From Mycolicibacterium duvalii (GTDB taxonomy: Bacteria; Actinomycetota; Actinomycetes; Mycobacteriales; Mycobacteriaceae): a stretch of 64,000 bases of DNA. A program made the position numbers and the translations under genes. Shown here piece by piece: positions 17,536 to 24,241 of this stretch. Under the pieces are notes generated by a model. That model made no database searches and was not told the DNA's origin. It was given only the letters and a program-made list of their open reading frames with translations. Numbering within the stretch: the stretch's first letter is position 1; the number at the start of each line of letters is the position of its first letter. The stretch lies in NCBI RefSeq assembly GCF_010726645.1, contig NZ_AP022563.1, positions 4,836,001 through 4,900,000 on the forward strand, in the 5' to 3' direction.

Positions 17536-18308
17536 ACTTCCTGCACGAGGCACTGGCGTACCTCTTCACCGCATCGAACTGGGGCGGCCCGGCCGGCCTG
17601 GCGGCGCGCACCGTCGAGCATCTGCAGTACACCGGCATCGCGGTGTTCTTCTCGGCGCTGATCGCCGTGCCACTGGGCATGGTCATCGGGCACACCGGTC
17701 GCGGCACCTTCCTCGTCGTCACCGGCGTGAACGCGTTGCGTGCGCTGCCGACGCTCGGCGTGCTGCTGCTCGGTGTACTGCTGTGGGGGCTGGGCCTGGT
17801 CCCGCCCACGGTGGCGCTGATGCTGCTGGGCATCCCGCCGCTGCTGGCCGGTACCTATTCCGGCATCGCCAACGTCGACCGGACGGTCGTCGACGCGGCG
17901 CGGTCGATGGGCATGACCGAACGCCGCATTCTGCTGCGGGTCGAGACCCCCAACGCGATGCCGCTCATCCTGGGCGGACTGCGCACCGCGACCCTGCAGA
18001 TCGTCGCCACCGCGACGGTGGCCGCGTATGCCAGCCTCGGCGGTCTGGGCCGCTATCTGATCGACGGCATCAAAGTCCGGGAGTTCTATCTGGCCTTGGT
18101 GGGGGCGCTGATGGTCACCGTGCTGGCACTGGTCCTCGACGCGGTGCTGGCCTTCGCGGTCTGGCTGTCGGTGCCGGGCAGCGGCCGATGGGATCGATTG
18201 CGCCGCATGCCGCAGCCGCTTCTCGGTGACGAGGTGAAGCTGGAGGCCCGGTCTTCGGCAAGCAGCGTATCCCCCCGCACGCCTCCGACGGCGTCGCCTA
18301 CGGTATAG
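17532..18308 (+). CDS. proZ: ProZ, second permease of the osmolyte importer
   Basis: A 258-residue membrane permease paralogous to ProW, with the EAA loop VDRTVVDAARSMGMTERRIL and the following ATVAAYASLGGLGRYL. The GTG at 17532 overlaps the proW stop. After the last helix there is a 45-residue Ser/Pro-rich cytoplasmic tail that is not part of the family core. It is followed 2 bases later by the next gene, so that gene probably belongs to the same transcript. Confidence 0.93.
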   Translation: MNFLHEALAYLFTASNWGGPAGLAARTVEHLQYTGIAVFFSALIAVPLGMVIGHTGRGTFLVVTGVNALRALPTLGVLLLGVLLWGLGLVPPTVALMLLGIPPLLAGTYSGIANVDRTVVDAARSMGMTERRILLRVETPNAMPLILGGLRTATLQIVATATVAAYASLGGLGRYLIDGIKVREFYLALVGALMVTVLALVLDAVLAFAVWLSVPGSGRWDRLRRMPQPLLGDEVKLEARSSASSVSPRTPPTASPTV

Positions 18309-18310
18309 GG

Positions 18311-18910
18311 GTGAGTGAAGCCGATCGCTCTGGCGAACGCGAGGTGCAACGAGCCGTGCTGACCTGGCGGGCCCATGACGAGCCGCGAATGGAATCGGCT
18401 CGCGTGCAGCTGTCCGGTAACCGCATCAAGGCCTACGGTCGCATCGTCAACGCGGCGACCTCGACGCACCCGGCCTTCAGCATGTCCTACGACCTGGTCA
18501 CCGACGAGCACGGCGCGACCAAGCGCCTGTCGCTGACCGTGACGCTGGCCGAGCGCGAGCGGCAGCTCTCCATCGCCCGCGACGAGGAGAACATGTGGCT
18601 GGTGCAGGAGCATGCCGGCCAGACCCGGCGGTCGGCGTTCGACGGCGCACTCGACGTCGACGTGCTGCTCAGCCCGTTCTTCAACTCGTTGCCGATCCGT
18701 CGGCTGGGCCTGCACCTCGACGGCGGGCCGGTCACCCTGCCGGTCGTCTACGTGCGGGTACTGCCCGAGCTGTCAGTGGACGTAGCCAACATGAGCTACA
18801 CGCCGGGCGCCGACGGGATCAAACTGCACTCACCGGTCGCCGAGACCACGCTGTCGGTGGACGCCGACGGATTCATCCTCGACTATCCCGGGTTGGCAGC
18901 GCGGATCTGA
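18311..18910 (+). CDS. putative glycolipid-binding family protein (Rv3755c-like)
   Basis: A 199-residue soluble protein of the putative glycolipid-binding family (DUF1089 type), recognisable from W-R and beta-rich segments such as LTWRAHDEPRMESARVQL, VNAATSTHPAFSMSYDL, SPFFNSLPIRRLGL and YVRVLPELSVDVANMSYTP. It follows proZ by 2 bases and overlaps the convergent tyrA 3' end by 38 bases. The biochemical role is not established for the family. Confidence 0.82.
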   Translation: MSEADRSGEREVQRAVLTWRAHDEPRMESARVQLSGNRIKAYGRIVNAATSTHPAFSMSYDLVTDEHGATKRLSLTVTLAERERQLSIARDEENMWLVQEHAGQTRRSAFDGALDVDVLLSPFFNSLPIRRLGLHLDGGPVTLPVVYVRVLPELSVDVANMSYTPGADGIKLHSPVAETTLSVDADGFILDYPGLAARI

Positions 18911-19832
18911 TCACCCCGCCGGCGCGCCCCGCCGCGGCCAGTTCGTCGCGCCATCCCTCCTCGCCGATCACCACGGTGACGATCTCGGGCCGGGCGAAGC
19001 GCTCGTAGCGGATCCGCGCGGCGTGCCCCGCCTCGACCAGGTCGGCCACCGACTGGTGCTCCGTCAAGTGCGTGCGCGCCTCGGTCAGCAACCCAAGGGC
19101 GTGATCGAGTACCGGCAGCAGCTGTGCGGCGTTGGCCTCACACATCGCGCGGACGAGATCCGGCGCCGTCGCCGCCACCCGAGTGCCGTCCCGGAAGGAC
19201 CCGGCAGCCAGCGCGAACGCGAGCGGCACCTCACCGGCGGTGGCGGCCAGCGCTTCGGCGAGCAGGTGCGGCAGGTGCGAGATGGTGGCTGCGGCGGCGT
19301 CATGTTCGTCCGAGCGGGCCGGCACCACGACCGCCCCGCAGTCCAGGGCCAGCGCCATCACCTCGGTCCAGACCGCCGGATCGACGTGGTCGTCGACGCT
19401 GACCACCCACGCCGCGTGGTGAAACAGCCCGGCCTCGCCGGCGGCCCAGCCCGAGTGCGCGGTCCCGGCCATCGGATGGCCGCCGACGAACCGCTCGAGC
19501 AACCCGGCCTCGGCGACCTCGTCGAGCACCGCGCCCTTGACGCTGGTGACGTCGGTCAGCGGACAGTGCGGGGCCACGGCACTGACGTGGCGCAACATCT
19601 GCGGCAGAGCCGGAACCGGCACCGCCAGCACGATCAGTGCGTCGGTCTGGGCGGCACGGCGCAGGGCGTCATCGAGGCCGGCGGTGGCGTCGAACCCATC
19701 GGCGCGGGCGGCCGCGACGCCCTCGATCGACCGGTTGTATCCGAACACCTGCCGGCCGGCCTGGTGGGCGGCACGCATCAGCGAGCCGCCGATCAGGCCC
19801 AGCCCGAGCACGCATACCGGTGTCTTCGCCAC
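18873..19832 (-). CDS. tyrA: TyrA, prephenate dehydrogenase
   Basis: Prephenate dehydrogenase makes 4-hydroxyphenylpyruvate for tyrosine. The dinucleotide-binding motif is VLGLGLIGGSL at residue 8, and the active-site regions include TDVTSVKG, VGGHPMAGTAHSGW (catalytic His) and SHLPHLLAEAL. I set the start at the GTG at 19832 (VAKTPVCVLGLG), because the 21 residues upstream lack similarity to the family. The predicted 319 residues contain no chorismate mutase domain, as expected for mycobacteria. Confidence 0.94.
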   Translation of the reverse strand: MAKTPVCVLGLGLIGGSLMRAAHQAGRQVFGYNRSIEGVAAARADGFDATAGLDDALRRAAQTDALIVLAVPVPALPQMLRHVSAVAPHCPLTDVTSVKGAVLDEVAEAGLLERFVGGHPMAGTAHSGWAAGEAGLFHHAAWVVSVDDHVDPAVWTEVMALALDCGAVVVPARSDEHDAAAATISHLPHLLAEALAATAGEVPLAFALAAGSFRDGTRVAATAPDLVRAMCEANAAQLLPVLDHALGLLTEARTHLTEHQSVADLVEAGHAARIRYERFARPEIVTVVIGEEGWRDELAAAGRAGGVIRSALPTRDSRG

Positions 19833-19925
19833 GGTTCCAGGTTGACACACCGGCCCGGCCGACTGACCGCCAGGAGGGACGGACGCGCTGGTCAACGCGT
19901 TGAACCAGGACTACGGTTAGCTGCC

Positions 19926-20447
19926 ATGGGAGCGCAGCGTGCACAGACGCAGGAGCAGGTGGTGGATGCTCCTGACGGCTTCGGTGTGGCGGTCGTCCGC
20001 GAGGACGGCAAGTGGCGGTGCAGCCCGTTGCGGCCGGCGGCGCTGACCAGCCTCAAGGCTGCCGAGACCGAGCTGTGCGAGTTGCGCAGCGCGGGCGCGG
20101 TTTTCGGTCTGCTCGACGTCGATGACGAATTCTTCGTGATCGTCCGGCCCGCGCCGCGCGGCACCCGGCTGCTGCTGTCGGACGCGACGGCCGCGCTGGA
20201 CTACGACATCGCCGCCGAGGTGCTCGAGCGCCTCGACGCCGACATCGACGACGAAGACCTCGATGACGCCGACCCGTTCGAAGAAGGCGACCTCGGCGTG
20301 CTCTCCGACATCGGGCTGCCCGAACCAGTGCTGTCGATCATCCTGTCCGAAACCGACCTCTACGCCGACGAGCAGGTGGGTCGGATCGCGCGGGAGATGG
20401 GGTTCGCCGACGAGCTGTCGGCGGTCCTGGACCGATTGGGCCGGTGA
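19926..20447 (+). CDS. tRNA adenosine deaminase-associated protein (Rv3753c-like)
   Basis: A 173-residue acidic protein always found ahead of tadA in actinobacteria (TIGR03941 type, by recollection). Visible features are FGVAVVREDGKWRCSPL, a central FFVIVRPAPRGTRLLLSDA strand region, and a very acidic stretch at about 105-125 before a C-terminal helix pair. The stop overlaps the tadA GTG (4 bases), so the two are translationally coupled. Its function, perhaps assistance to TadA, is inferred from the strict pairing. Confidence 0.88.
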   Translation: MGAQRAQTQEQVVDAPDGFGVAVVREDGKWRCSPLRPAALTSLKAAETELCELRSAGAVFGLLDVDDEFFVIVRPAPRGTRLLLSDATAALDYDIAAEVLERLDADIDDEDLDDADPFEEGDLGVLSDIGLPEPVLSIILSETDLYADEQVGRIAREMGFADELSAVLDRLGR

Positions 20448-20899
20448 GTTCTGCCGACGAGGCGCTGATCCGCGCCGCCCTGGAGGCGGCATCTTCGGCC
20501 GGTCCGCGCGACGTGCCGATCGGAGCGGTCGTCGTGGCCGCCGACGGCACCGAGCTGGCCAGGGCGGCCAACGCCCGGGAGGCATCGGGGGACCCGACGG
20601 CCCATGCCGAGATCCTGGCGCTGCGCGCGGCGGCGGTGGCGCTCGGCGACGGCTGGCGTTTGGAGGGCGCGACTCTGGCGGTGACCGTCGAGCCGTGCAC
20701 GATGTGCGCGGGCGCGCTGGTGATGGCCCGCATCGGGCGTTTGGTGTTCGGCGCCTGGGAGCCCAAGACCGGCGCGGTCGGCTCGTTGTGGGACGTGGTA
20801 CGCGACCGGCGGCTGACCCACCGGCCCCAGGTGCGCGGCGGGGTGCTGGCCGACGAGTGCGCCCGCCCGCTGGAGGAGTTCTTCGCCCGGCAGCGCTGA
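20444..20899 (+). CDS. tadA: TadA, tRNA adenosine-34 deaminase
   Basis: TadA converts A34 to inosine in tRNA-Arg(ACG). The 151-residue protein has the cytidine deaminase-type zinc site: HAEILAL (His and catalytic Glu) near residue 56 and PCTMCAGALV near 85. The substrate-binding GAWEPKTGAVGSL loop follows. The GTG start at 20444 overlaps the preceding gene. Family alternative, a general nucleoside deaminase, is unlikely given the partner gene. Confidence 0.94.
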   Translation: MSSADEALIRAALEAASSAGPRDVPIGAVVVAADGTELARAANAREASGDPTAHAEILALRAAAVALGDGWRLEGATLAVTVEPCTMCAGALVMARIGRLVFGAWEPKTGAVGSLWDVVRDRRLTHRPQVRGGVLADECARPLEEFFARQR

Positions 20900-20978
20900 G
20901 GGTCTTCCGTCGTGGGTTCACGCTCGCGGACCACGCGGGTTTGGGATCGCGGCGGGTCGGTCGGTAAGCTGCCACACG

Positions 20979-21068
20979 GTGGCGTGTCCGAGCGGCCTAA
21001 GGAGCACGCCTCGAAAGCGTGTGACGGGTAACCCCCGTCCGAGGGTTCAAATCCCTCCGCCACCGCCA
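20979..21068 (+). tRNA. tRNA-Ser(CGA)
   Basis: A 90-base type II tRNA. Acceptor arms GGTGGCG (20979-20985) and CGCCACC (21058-21064) pair fully; the discriminator is G and CCA is encoded (21066-21068). The anticodon stem-loop is CACGC-CTCGAAA-GCGTG, giving anticodon CGA for the UCG codon. A long GC-rich variable arm (GACGGG/CCCGTC) identifies serine. The T arm is GAGGG-TTCAAAT-CCCTC. The 3' end from the T arm to CCA is duplicated at 24153-24179, showing use as an attachment site. Confidence 0.97.
21042..21068 (+). repeat. attL: left copy of the 27-bp attachment core inside tRNA-Ser
   Basis: This stretch, from the T arm to the CCA end of tRNA-Ser, is identical over 27 bases to 24153-24179. 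The tRNA stays intact on this side. The pair bounds about 3.1 kb of foreign-looking DNA and is the classical product of integration by a tyrosine recombinase into a tRNA 3' end. Confidence 0.93.
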
Positions 21069-21070
21069 TA

Positions 21071-21107
21071 GCCCCCTGGTTGTTTACGCAGCTAGGGGGC
21101 ATTTTTA
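21071..21107 (+). terminator. intrinsic terminator supplied by the element behind tRNA-Ser
   Basis: Stem GCCCCCT (21071-21077) pairs with AGGGGGC (21094-21100), a 16-base loop lies between, and ATTTTTAT follows. It sits 2 bases after the tRNA CCA, inside the element, and thus replaces the native terminator now displaced to 24182-24216. Confidence 0.85.
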
Positions 21108-21302
21108 TATTTGCTGTGCGATCAGCTGCCCACGATTTACCCCCTTTTTGCTCACGCTTGTCAGCGAATACGACTGATCTAGCGTGATGCCGACGGCGTC
21201 GAGATCGGTGTCGAACAGGTCGGCGTAGGTGTCCAGCGTGACCTTGGCCGAGGTGTGCCCAAACATTTTCAGTATCGACACACTGCGACCGAAACCGTCG
21301 TT
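21105..21302 (-). pseudogene. C-terminal remnant of a tyrosine recombinase (integrase)
   Basis: The minus strand reads SVSILKMFGHTSAKVTLDTY followed by ADLFDTDLDAVG, the GHxS-x(6-8)-TxxxYADL motif of phage-type tyrosine recombinases including the catalytic His and Tyr. The frame is closed by TAG just upstream (codon near 21303) and no N-terminal or core part of an integrase is found. Only about 60 residues remain, ending at a TAA at 21105-21107. This is a dead remnant of the enzyme that integrated the element at the adjacent tRNA. Confidence 0.82.
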
Positions 21303-21390
21303 CTAGCAACGACTATGGGGTGGGGTGTGTACCCCGTGCGAATCAGCGCAAGGCGATCCCCGTCTCGCTCCCGTAGGCCCGAAACGGAGA

Positions 21391-21618
21391 CTAGCGGCCT
21401 GAACGGCTGGCGGCTCGCCAGATGCGGCGGATCTCCTCGTCGCGTTCTTCATCGGTACCAAACGGGGCTACTGAGCTGTTGCGCAACAATCGTCGGCGAA
21501 ACCGAATCCGGAGATCCTCGTCCGACCACGCGCGCTGACGTGACGATTCGCACTCGTCCGCTTCGGGCTCATGCACCGTCGTTGCGTGGTTCAGTCGGAT
21601 CACTGTCTTGTATTTCAT
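21391..21618 (-). CDS. small protein of unknown function on the element
   Basis: A 75-residue charged protein (rich in Arg and Glu) with no membrane segment, starting MKYKTVIRLNHATTV. The ATG at 21618 has a GAGG ribosome site six bases upstream. It begins within the last 50 bases of the SDH-type protease gene in another frame, so the two are likely cotranscribed and coupled. The C-terminal half, DEERDEEIRRIWRAA, looks helical. I do not recognise it; it could be an immunity or adaptor partner of the protease, which is a guess from coupling. Confidence 0.6.
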   Translation of the reverse strand: MKYKTVIRLNHATTVHEPEADECESSRQRAWSDEDLRIRFRRRLLRNSSVAPFGTDEERDEEIRRIWRAASRSGR

Positions 21619-22573
21619 CGGTAGCCTCGTCTTCCCCTGTGGCGTTTACGCTACTACCCGAGTCCGGAGGAAGTTGAATCACATCTGTGAGATTCAACCC
21701 CTTGGAATATGTACTCACATAAAGTTTTTCAGCGTGCTCAGCGAACTCGTACTCCGCGAGCGGCTTTACCGGTAGCCCGAGTTCTTTCGCTTGGTCGATA
21801 GAGATGACGTACCCGTGCGTCGGATAGTCCTCCATCAACTGTCGTGGAACCGTACGCGCTAGCTCTGGCGGGCAGTCATTCCGCGTGAGCATCAATCGCC
21901 TGCCGTACTCAACTGCCACACGGAGAAGGGTGTTCGACCAATGCAGCATTGTCGGATCGAGCTTCGCTACCACCGGCTGCAGAAACTTGGCGGCGAAGTC
22001 AAGCATCGCCGTTAGCGACTCAGATCGGCTTAGCTGAGTAGCCTGAAGGACCGTGGCCCCACCGCCTATCGCAATGTCCATGGCGGTTGTCACCAGGTCA
22101 TCGATACTTCTCGTTCGATCCAACGCCGAGATGGTGATGCCCTCTTGCTCGTACCCGATCTGCGCATCCAATGGCCCAAGCTCAGCGCCCGGTGCCATGT
22201 AAATCTCGTCACCAACCAAGCTGAGCAGTGTGGCCGCAGACTTCGCGTAGTCGGGGACGACAATCCGGATGTGGCTAGCCACACTCCGCAACATTAACCC
22301 GATCTTGTATGCGCAGTCTCCGTCGCCACCCGGCGACTCCAACCAGACGTCTAAGGTGGTGCTGTCTTTCGTGGCAGGATCGAGGGGCTGCAGCGCTTTG
22401 CGAATCAGCTCCACGGTCTGGCGATTGATCGAGGTCTGCGGACCGTGCTGCAGCAAAGCCAGGATGACGACCTTGCGCTCGCGCGCAGGCTCCTGATTTT
22501 CGACACTCCCGCTCGCAGGCGCTGCCGACAACCGCTTCTTTACCTGCGGTTTTCGCAGCTCAGGCTGTGTCAC
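21569..22573 (-). CDS. SDH-type (Clp/SppA-fold) serine protease
   Basis: A predicted 334-residue serine peptidase of the SDH proteinase family (PF01972 type, crotonase-like Clp fold). Diagnostic parts are DVWLESPGGDGDCAYKIGL (oxyanion loop after the first strand), VVPDYAKSAATLLSLVGDEI (nucleophile Ser in AKSAAT) and YMAPGAELGPLDAQIG. No signal peptide, so it is cytoplasmic or membrane-peripheral. The start is taken as GTG 22573, which has GGGGGG five bases upstream; another GTG lies at 22603. The N-terminal 45 residues are basic and low in structure; the C-terminal 35 are acidic. It is the main cargo gene of the element. Such proteases are normally membrane-embedded partners or regulators; substrate unknown. 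Confidence 0.82.
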   Translation of the reverse strand: MTQPELRKPQVKKRLSAAPASGSVENQEPARERKVVILALLQHGPQTSINRQTVELIRKALQPLDPATKDSTTLDVWLESPGGDGDCAYKIGLMLRSVASHIRIVVPDYAKSAATLLSLVGDEIYMAPGAELGPLDAQIGYEQEGITISALDRTRSIDDLVTTAMDIAIGGGATVLQATQLSRSESLTAMLDFAAKFLQPVVAKLDPTMLHWSNTLLRVAVEYGRRLMLTRNDCPPELARTVPRQLMEDYPTHGYVISIDQAKELGLPVKPLAEYEFAEHAEKLYVSTYSKGLNLTDVIQLPPDSGSSVNATGEDEATDEIQDSDPTEPRNDGA

Positions 22574-22658
22574 AAATCCCCCCGAGGTCCTTCCATGACC
22601 CACTGGTGAGATAGTGCCACGCCACGCAGGCCATTAAACGTGTTCAGTTGGCAATCAC

Positions 22659-22841
22659 TTAGGCGTCGCTCCCGCGAGCCTCGCGGGACTCCAACCAGCT
22701 TTCGATCCAGCGCCGCCGCAGCGCGGGGACTTCCTCGCGGACGGTTTCCTCGGCGTCGGACCAAATGGCGTCAATTGCGGCCTGGGACGAGACGTCACGC
22801 GCGCCGCGGTGCCGCTGTTTCTCCATGCGAATAGCTGGCAT
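22659..22841 (-). CDS. small helical protein of unknown function on the element
   Basis: A 60-residue protein (start MPAIRMEKQRHRGARDV) preceded by AGGAGGGG about ten bases upstream of the ATG at 22841. The C-terminal half (EETVREEVPALRRRWIESWL) is an amphipathic helix rich in Glu, Arg and Trp. It is read in the same direction as the protease gene, with 85 bases between stop and the protease start. No family recognised. Confidence 0.5.
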   Translation of the reverse strand: MPAIRMEKQRHRGARDVSSQAAIDAIWSDAEETVREEVPALRRRWIESWLESREARGSDA

Positions 22842-22950
22842 CAGCGGGCACCCCTCCTGCTACGGTCAAAACCTATGGTACCGGTGTGACGTATGTGACT
22901 CATGTTGCTAATCCTTCGCTAGATAACGATTATGCATCAGACCTTGCTCA
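22842..22950 (-). promoter_or_regulatory. probable promoter region for the element's protease operon
   Basis: This A+T-rich gap precedes the 60-residue protein gene and the protease. On the minus strand it has GTCACATACGTCAC (a direct repeat of GTCAC spaced by 4 bases), then TACCAT as a possible -10 box about 30 bases before the ribosome site. The -35 assignment is uncertain. Confidence 0.35.
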
Positions 22951-23772
22951 TTAGTGTTCGGCAATCGCGAACGCGATAGCCAGGAGGTCCGCGACCAACG
23001 CCACTAGCTGCTTGTCTGTATCCACCAAGCTTCCGGCCCTGGGCGCGTCAATCGTCACCATCCCGTAACCGTCGGCATCGTTGTGGATGCTGGCTGAAAT
23101 GAACGTCTTGTAACCGGAGCGAGTTCCCCGGTAGTCGACGTCTCCCTCGTTCACCTTGTCGATATCGCGGATGAACAGCGGCTCACCTCCACGGCGAACG
23201 AACTCAAGTGCCCGTTCGCCACGCAGGGTCGTTCTAATGAATGGCTGCGGCTGAACGCTATTGCCTCTGCCGTGATAGCAAACACACTCCATATCCCCGT
23301 CCGCGTTTATCTGGTAAACCGTAGCCCTCAGCCGTGAGACGTCCTTCAGCAGTAGTCTCAAAGCCGATACAGCCTGTGTCGACACAGTTTTGATCGATTC
23401 ACGGCGAACCGTGCGAGTTTGCGCTGGCATGTCTGCGATCAACTCAGCGACTGGTTGCAGCGCGTCTTTGATTGTGATTCGGAAGCGGTCAGCAACCTTC
23501 ATATCCAGATTTGCCACCTCCTCGGACGCGCGCTGTTTAGCCCACAAGACGAGGCCGCCCACGACGATAGCCGCGAACCCTGACAACAAGTAGGCCCAGT
23601 CACCACGATCTGCGCGGTCCTGACCCAGTGTCATGAAAAACGCCCCAAGGGCGGGCGCGAGGACCCCGAAGACGATGAGTATCGGGCTGGGATAGGAATG
23701 GAGGAATAAGCCGATGGCGATCTGAACATCACTGAACCGACCTCGCTGATGAGCGCGGCTGGGGTCTGACAT
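22951..23772 (-). CDS. membrane-anchored GAF-domain protein
   Basis: A 273-residue protein with two transmembrane helices (about residues 22-50 and 60-78), a helical linker (about 80-145) and a C-terminal GAF-like domain (about 150-270) with the pattern RATVYQINADGDMECV, EPLFIRDIDK, SASIHNDADGYGMVTIDAP and a final hydrophobic helix. GAF domains bind nucleotides or small ligands, so it looks like a membrane sensor without an output domain of its own. The ATG at 23772 is preferred over an ATG 20 codons upstream because homology-like sequence begins after it, though its ribosome site is weak. It lies upstream of the 60-residue protein and the protease in the same direction. Confidence 0.75.
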   Translation of the reverse strand: MSDPSRAHQRGRFSDVQIAIGLFLHSYPSPILIVFGVLAPALGAFFMTLGQDRADRGDWAYLLSGFAAIVVGGLVLWAKQRASEEVANLDMKVADRFRITIKDALQPVAELIADMPAQTRTVRRESIKTVSTQAVSALRLLLKDVSRLRATVYQINADGDMECVCYHGRGNSVQPQPFIRTTLRGERALEFVRRGGEPLFIRDIDKVNEGDVDYRGTRSGYKTFISASIHNDADGYGMVTIDAPRAGSLVDTDKQLVALVADLLAIAFAIAEH

Positions 23773-24152
23773 GGCCGAATGGTGGCAGCTTCTGCCCAAA
23801 TTTAAGCGAAGGCGCGCCGTTGACCGGGGCAAACAGTGTCCTTACGCGAATATGGCTGGCAGAAGGCCAAGCAAGTAGGACTGGCGAGGGAGCGGCAGCG
23901 TCGGGCGCACAGCGGGAACGGTCAGCGGGGGCCGCATTCTTTGGGAATACGCGCCTACGGCGTTGCTGGCCGATCCGCTACCCGGCGGTCCCGGTCGGGT
24001 GAGCCCTGCCGCGAAGTGTCGTTCATGCAGCCCCTTCGACGCCGTGTGCTGCGTGCCCACATTTTGCGGTGAGTTACAGATAACTCAAGTGATCTGCGAC
24101 GATGTGAACTACCAGGTCGGCATAGTTAGGCCGTACTGGTAAGTAGCTGAAT
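23773..24152. other. gene-poor right end of the element
   Basis: These 380 bases between the GAF gene start and attR contain no frame that I can support. A 78-codon plus-strand frame starting GTG at 23836 lacks a ribosome site and family features. The region must contain the promoter of the leftward GAF gene. Base composition in 23830-24060 is closer to the chromosome than the rest of the element. Confidence 0.5.
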
Positions 24153-24179
24153 AGGGTTCAAATCCCTCCGCCACCGCCA
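24153..24179 (+). repeat. attR: right copy of the 27-bp attachment core
   Basis: An exact copy of the T arm through CCA of tRNA-Ser, without the rest of the tRNA. It marks the right edge of the element; chromosomal sequence, beginning with the original tRNA terminator, resumes immediately after it. Confidence 0.93.
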
Positions 24180-24181
24180 AC

Positions 24182-24216
24182 ACCGCCCTCCTGTCTACGC
24201 AGGTAAGGGCGGTTTT
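24182..24216 (+). terminator. original tRNA-Ser terminator, displaced by integration
   Basis: Stem ACCGCCCT (24182-24189) with AGGGCGGT (24206-24213) followed by TTTG. It starts 3 bases after attR, where it would directly follow the tRNA in an empty site. Its loop (CTGTCTACGCAGGTA) resembles the loop of the element's terminator at 21071-21107, implying common ancestry. Confidence 0.8.
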
Positions 24217-24241
24217 GCTATGGGCATGGCAGGGTGAGGAC

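Larger units (their letters stand above)
21069..24152. mobile_element. small integrative element in tRNA-Ser, integrase decayed
   Basis: A ~3.1 kb segment bounded by 27-bp direct repeats of the tRNA-Ser 3' end. It holds an integrase remnant next to attL, a 75-residue protein, an SDH-type serine protease, a 60-residue protein, a membrane GAF protein, and about 380 bases with no clear gene before attR. All cargo is on the minus strand. The sequence is visibly more A+T-rich (frequent AT-ending codons) than the flanking DNA, consistent with transfer. With no working integrase it is probably fixed. In M. tuberculosis the corresponding locus beside Rv3752c also has integrase and excisionase remnants (recollection), so this site seems to be used repeatedly. 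Confidence 0.88.

Noticed and set aside
20338..21309. 323-codon minus-strand frame across tadA and the tRNA (contains VAEGFEPSDGG)
   Set aside because: The VAEGFEPSDGG peptide is the well-known false translation of the antisense strand of a serine tRNA; the frame is also antisense to tadA.
23836..24072. 78-codon plus-strand frame at the right end of the element
   Set aside because: No ribosome site, no recognisable family, and a base pattern unlike the cargo genes; a possible excisionase was considered, but there is no HTH.
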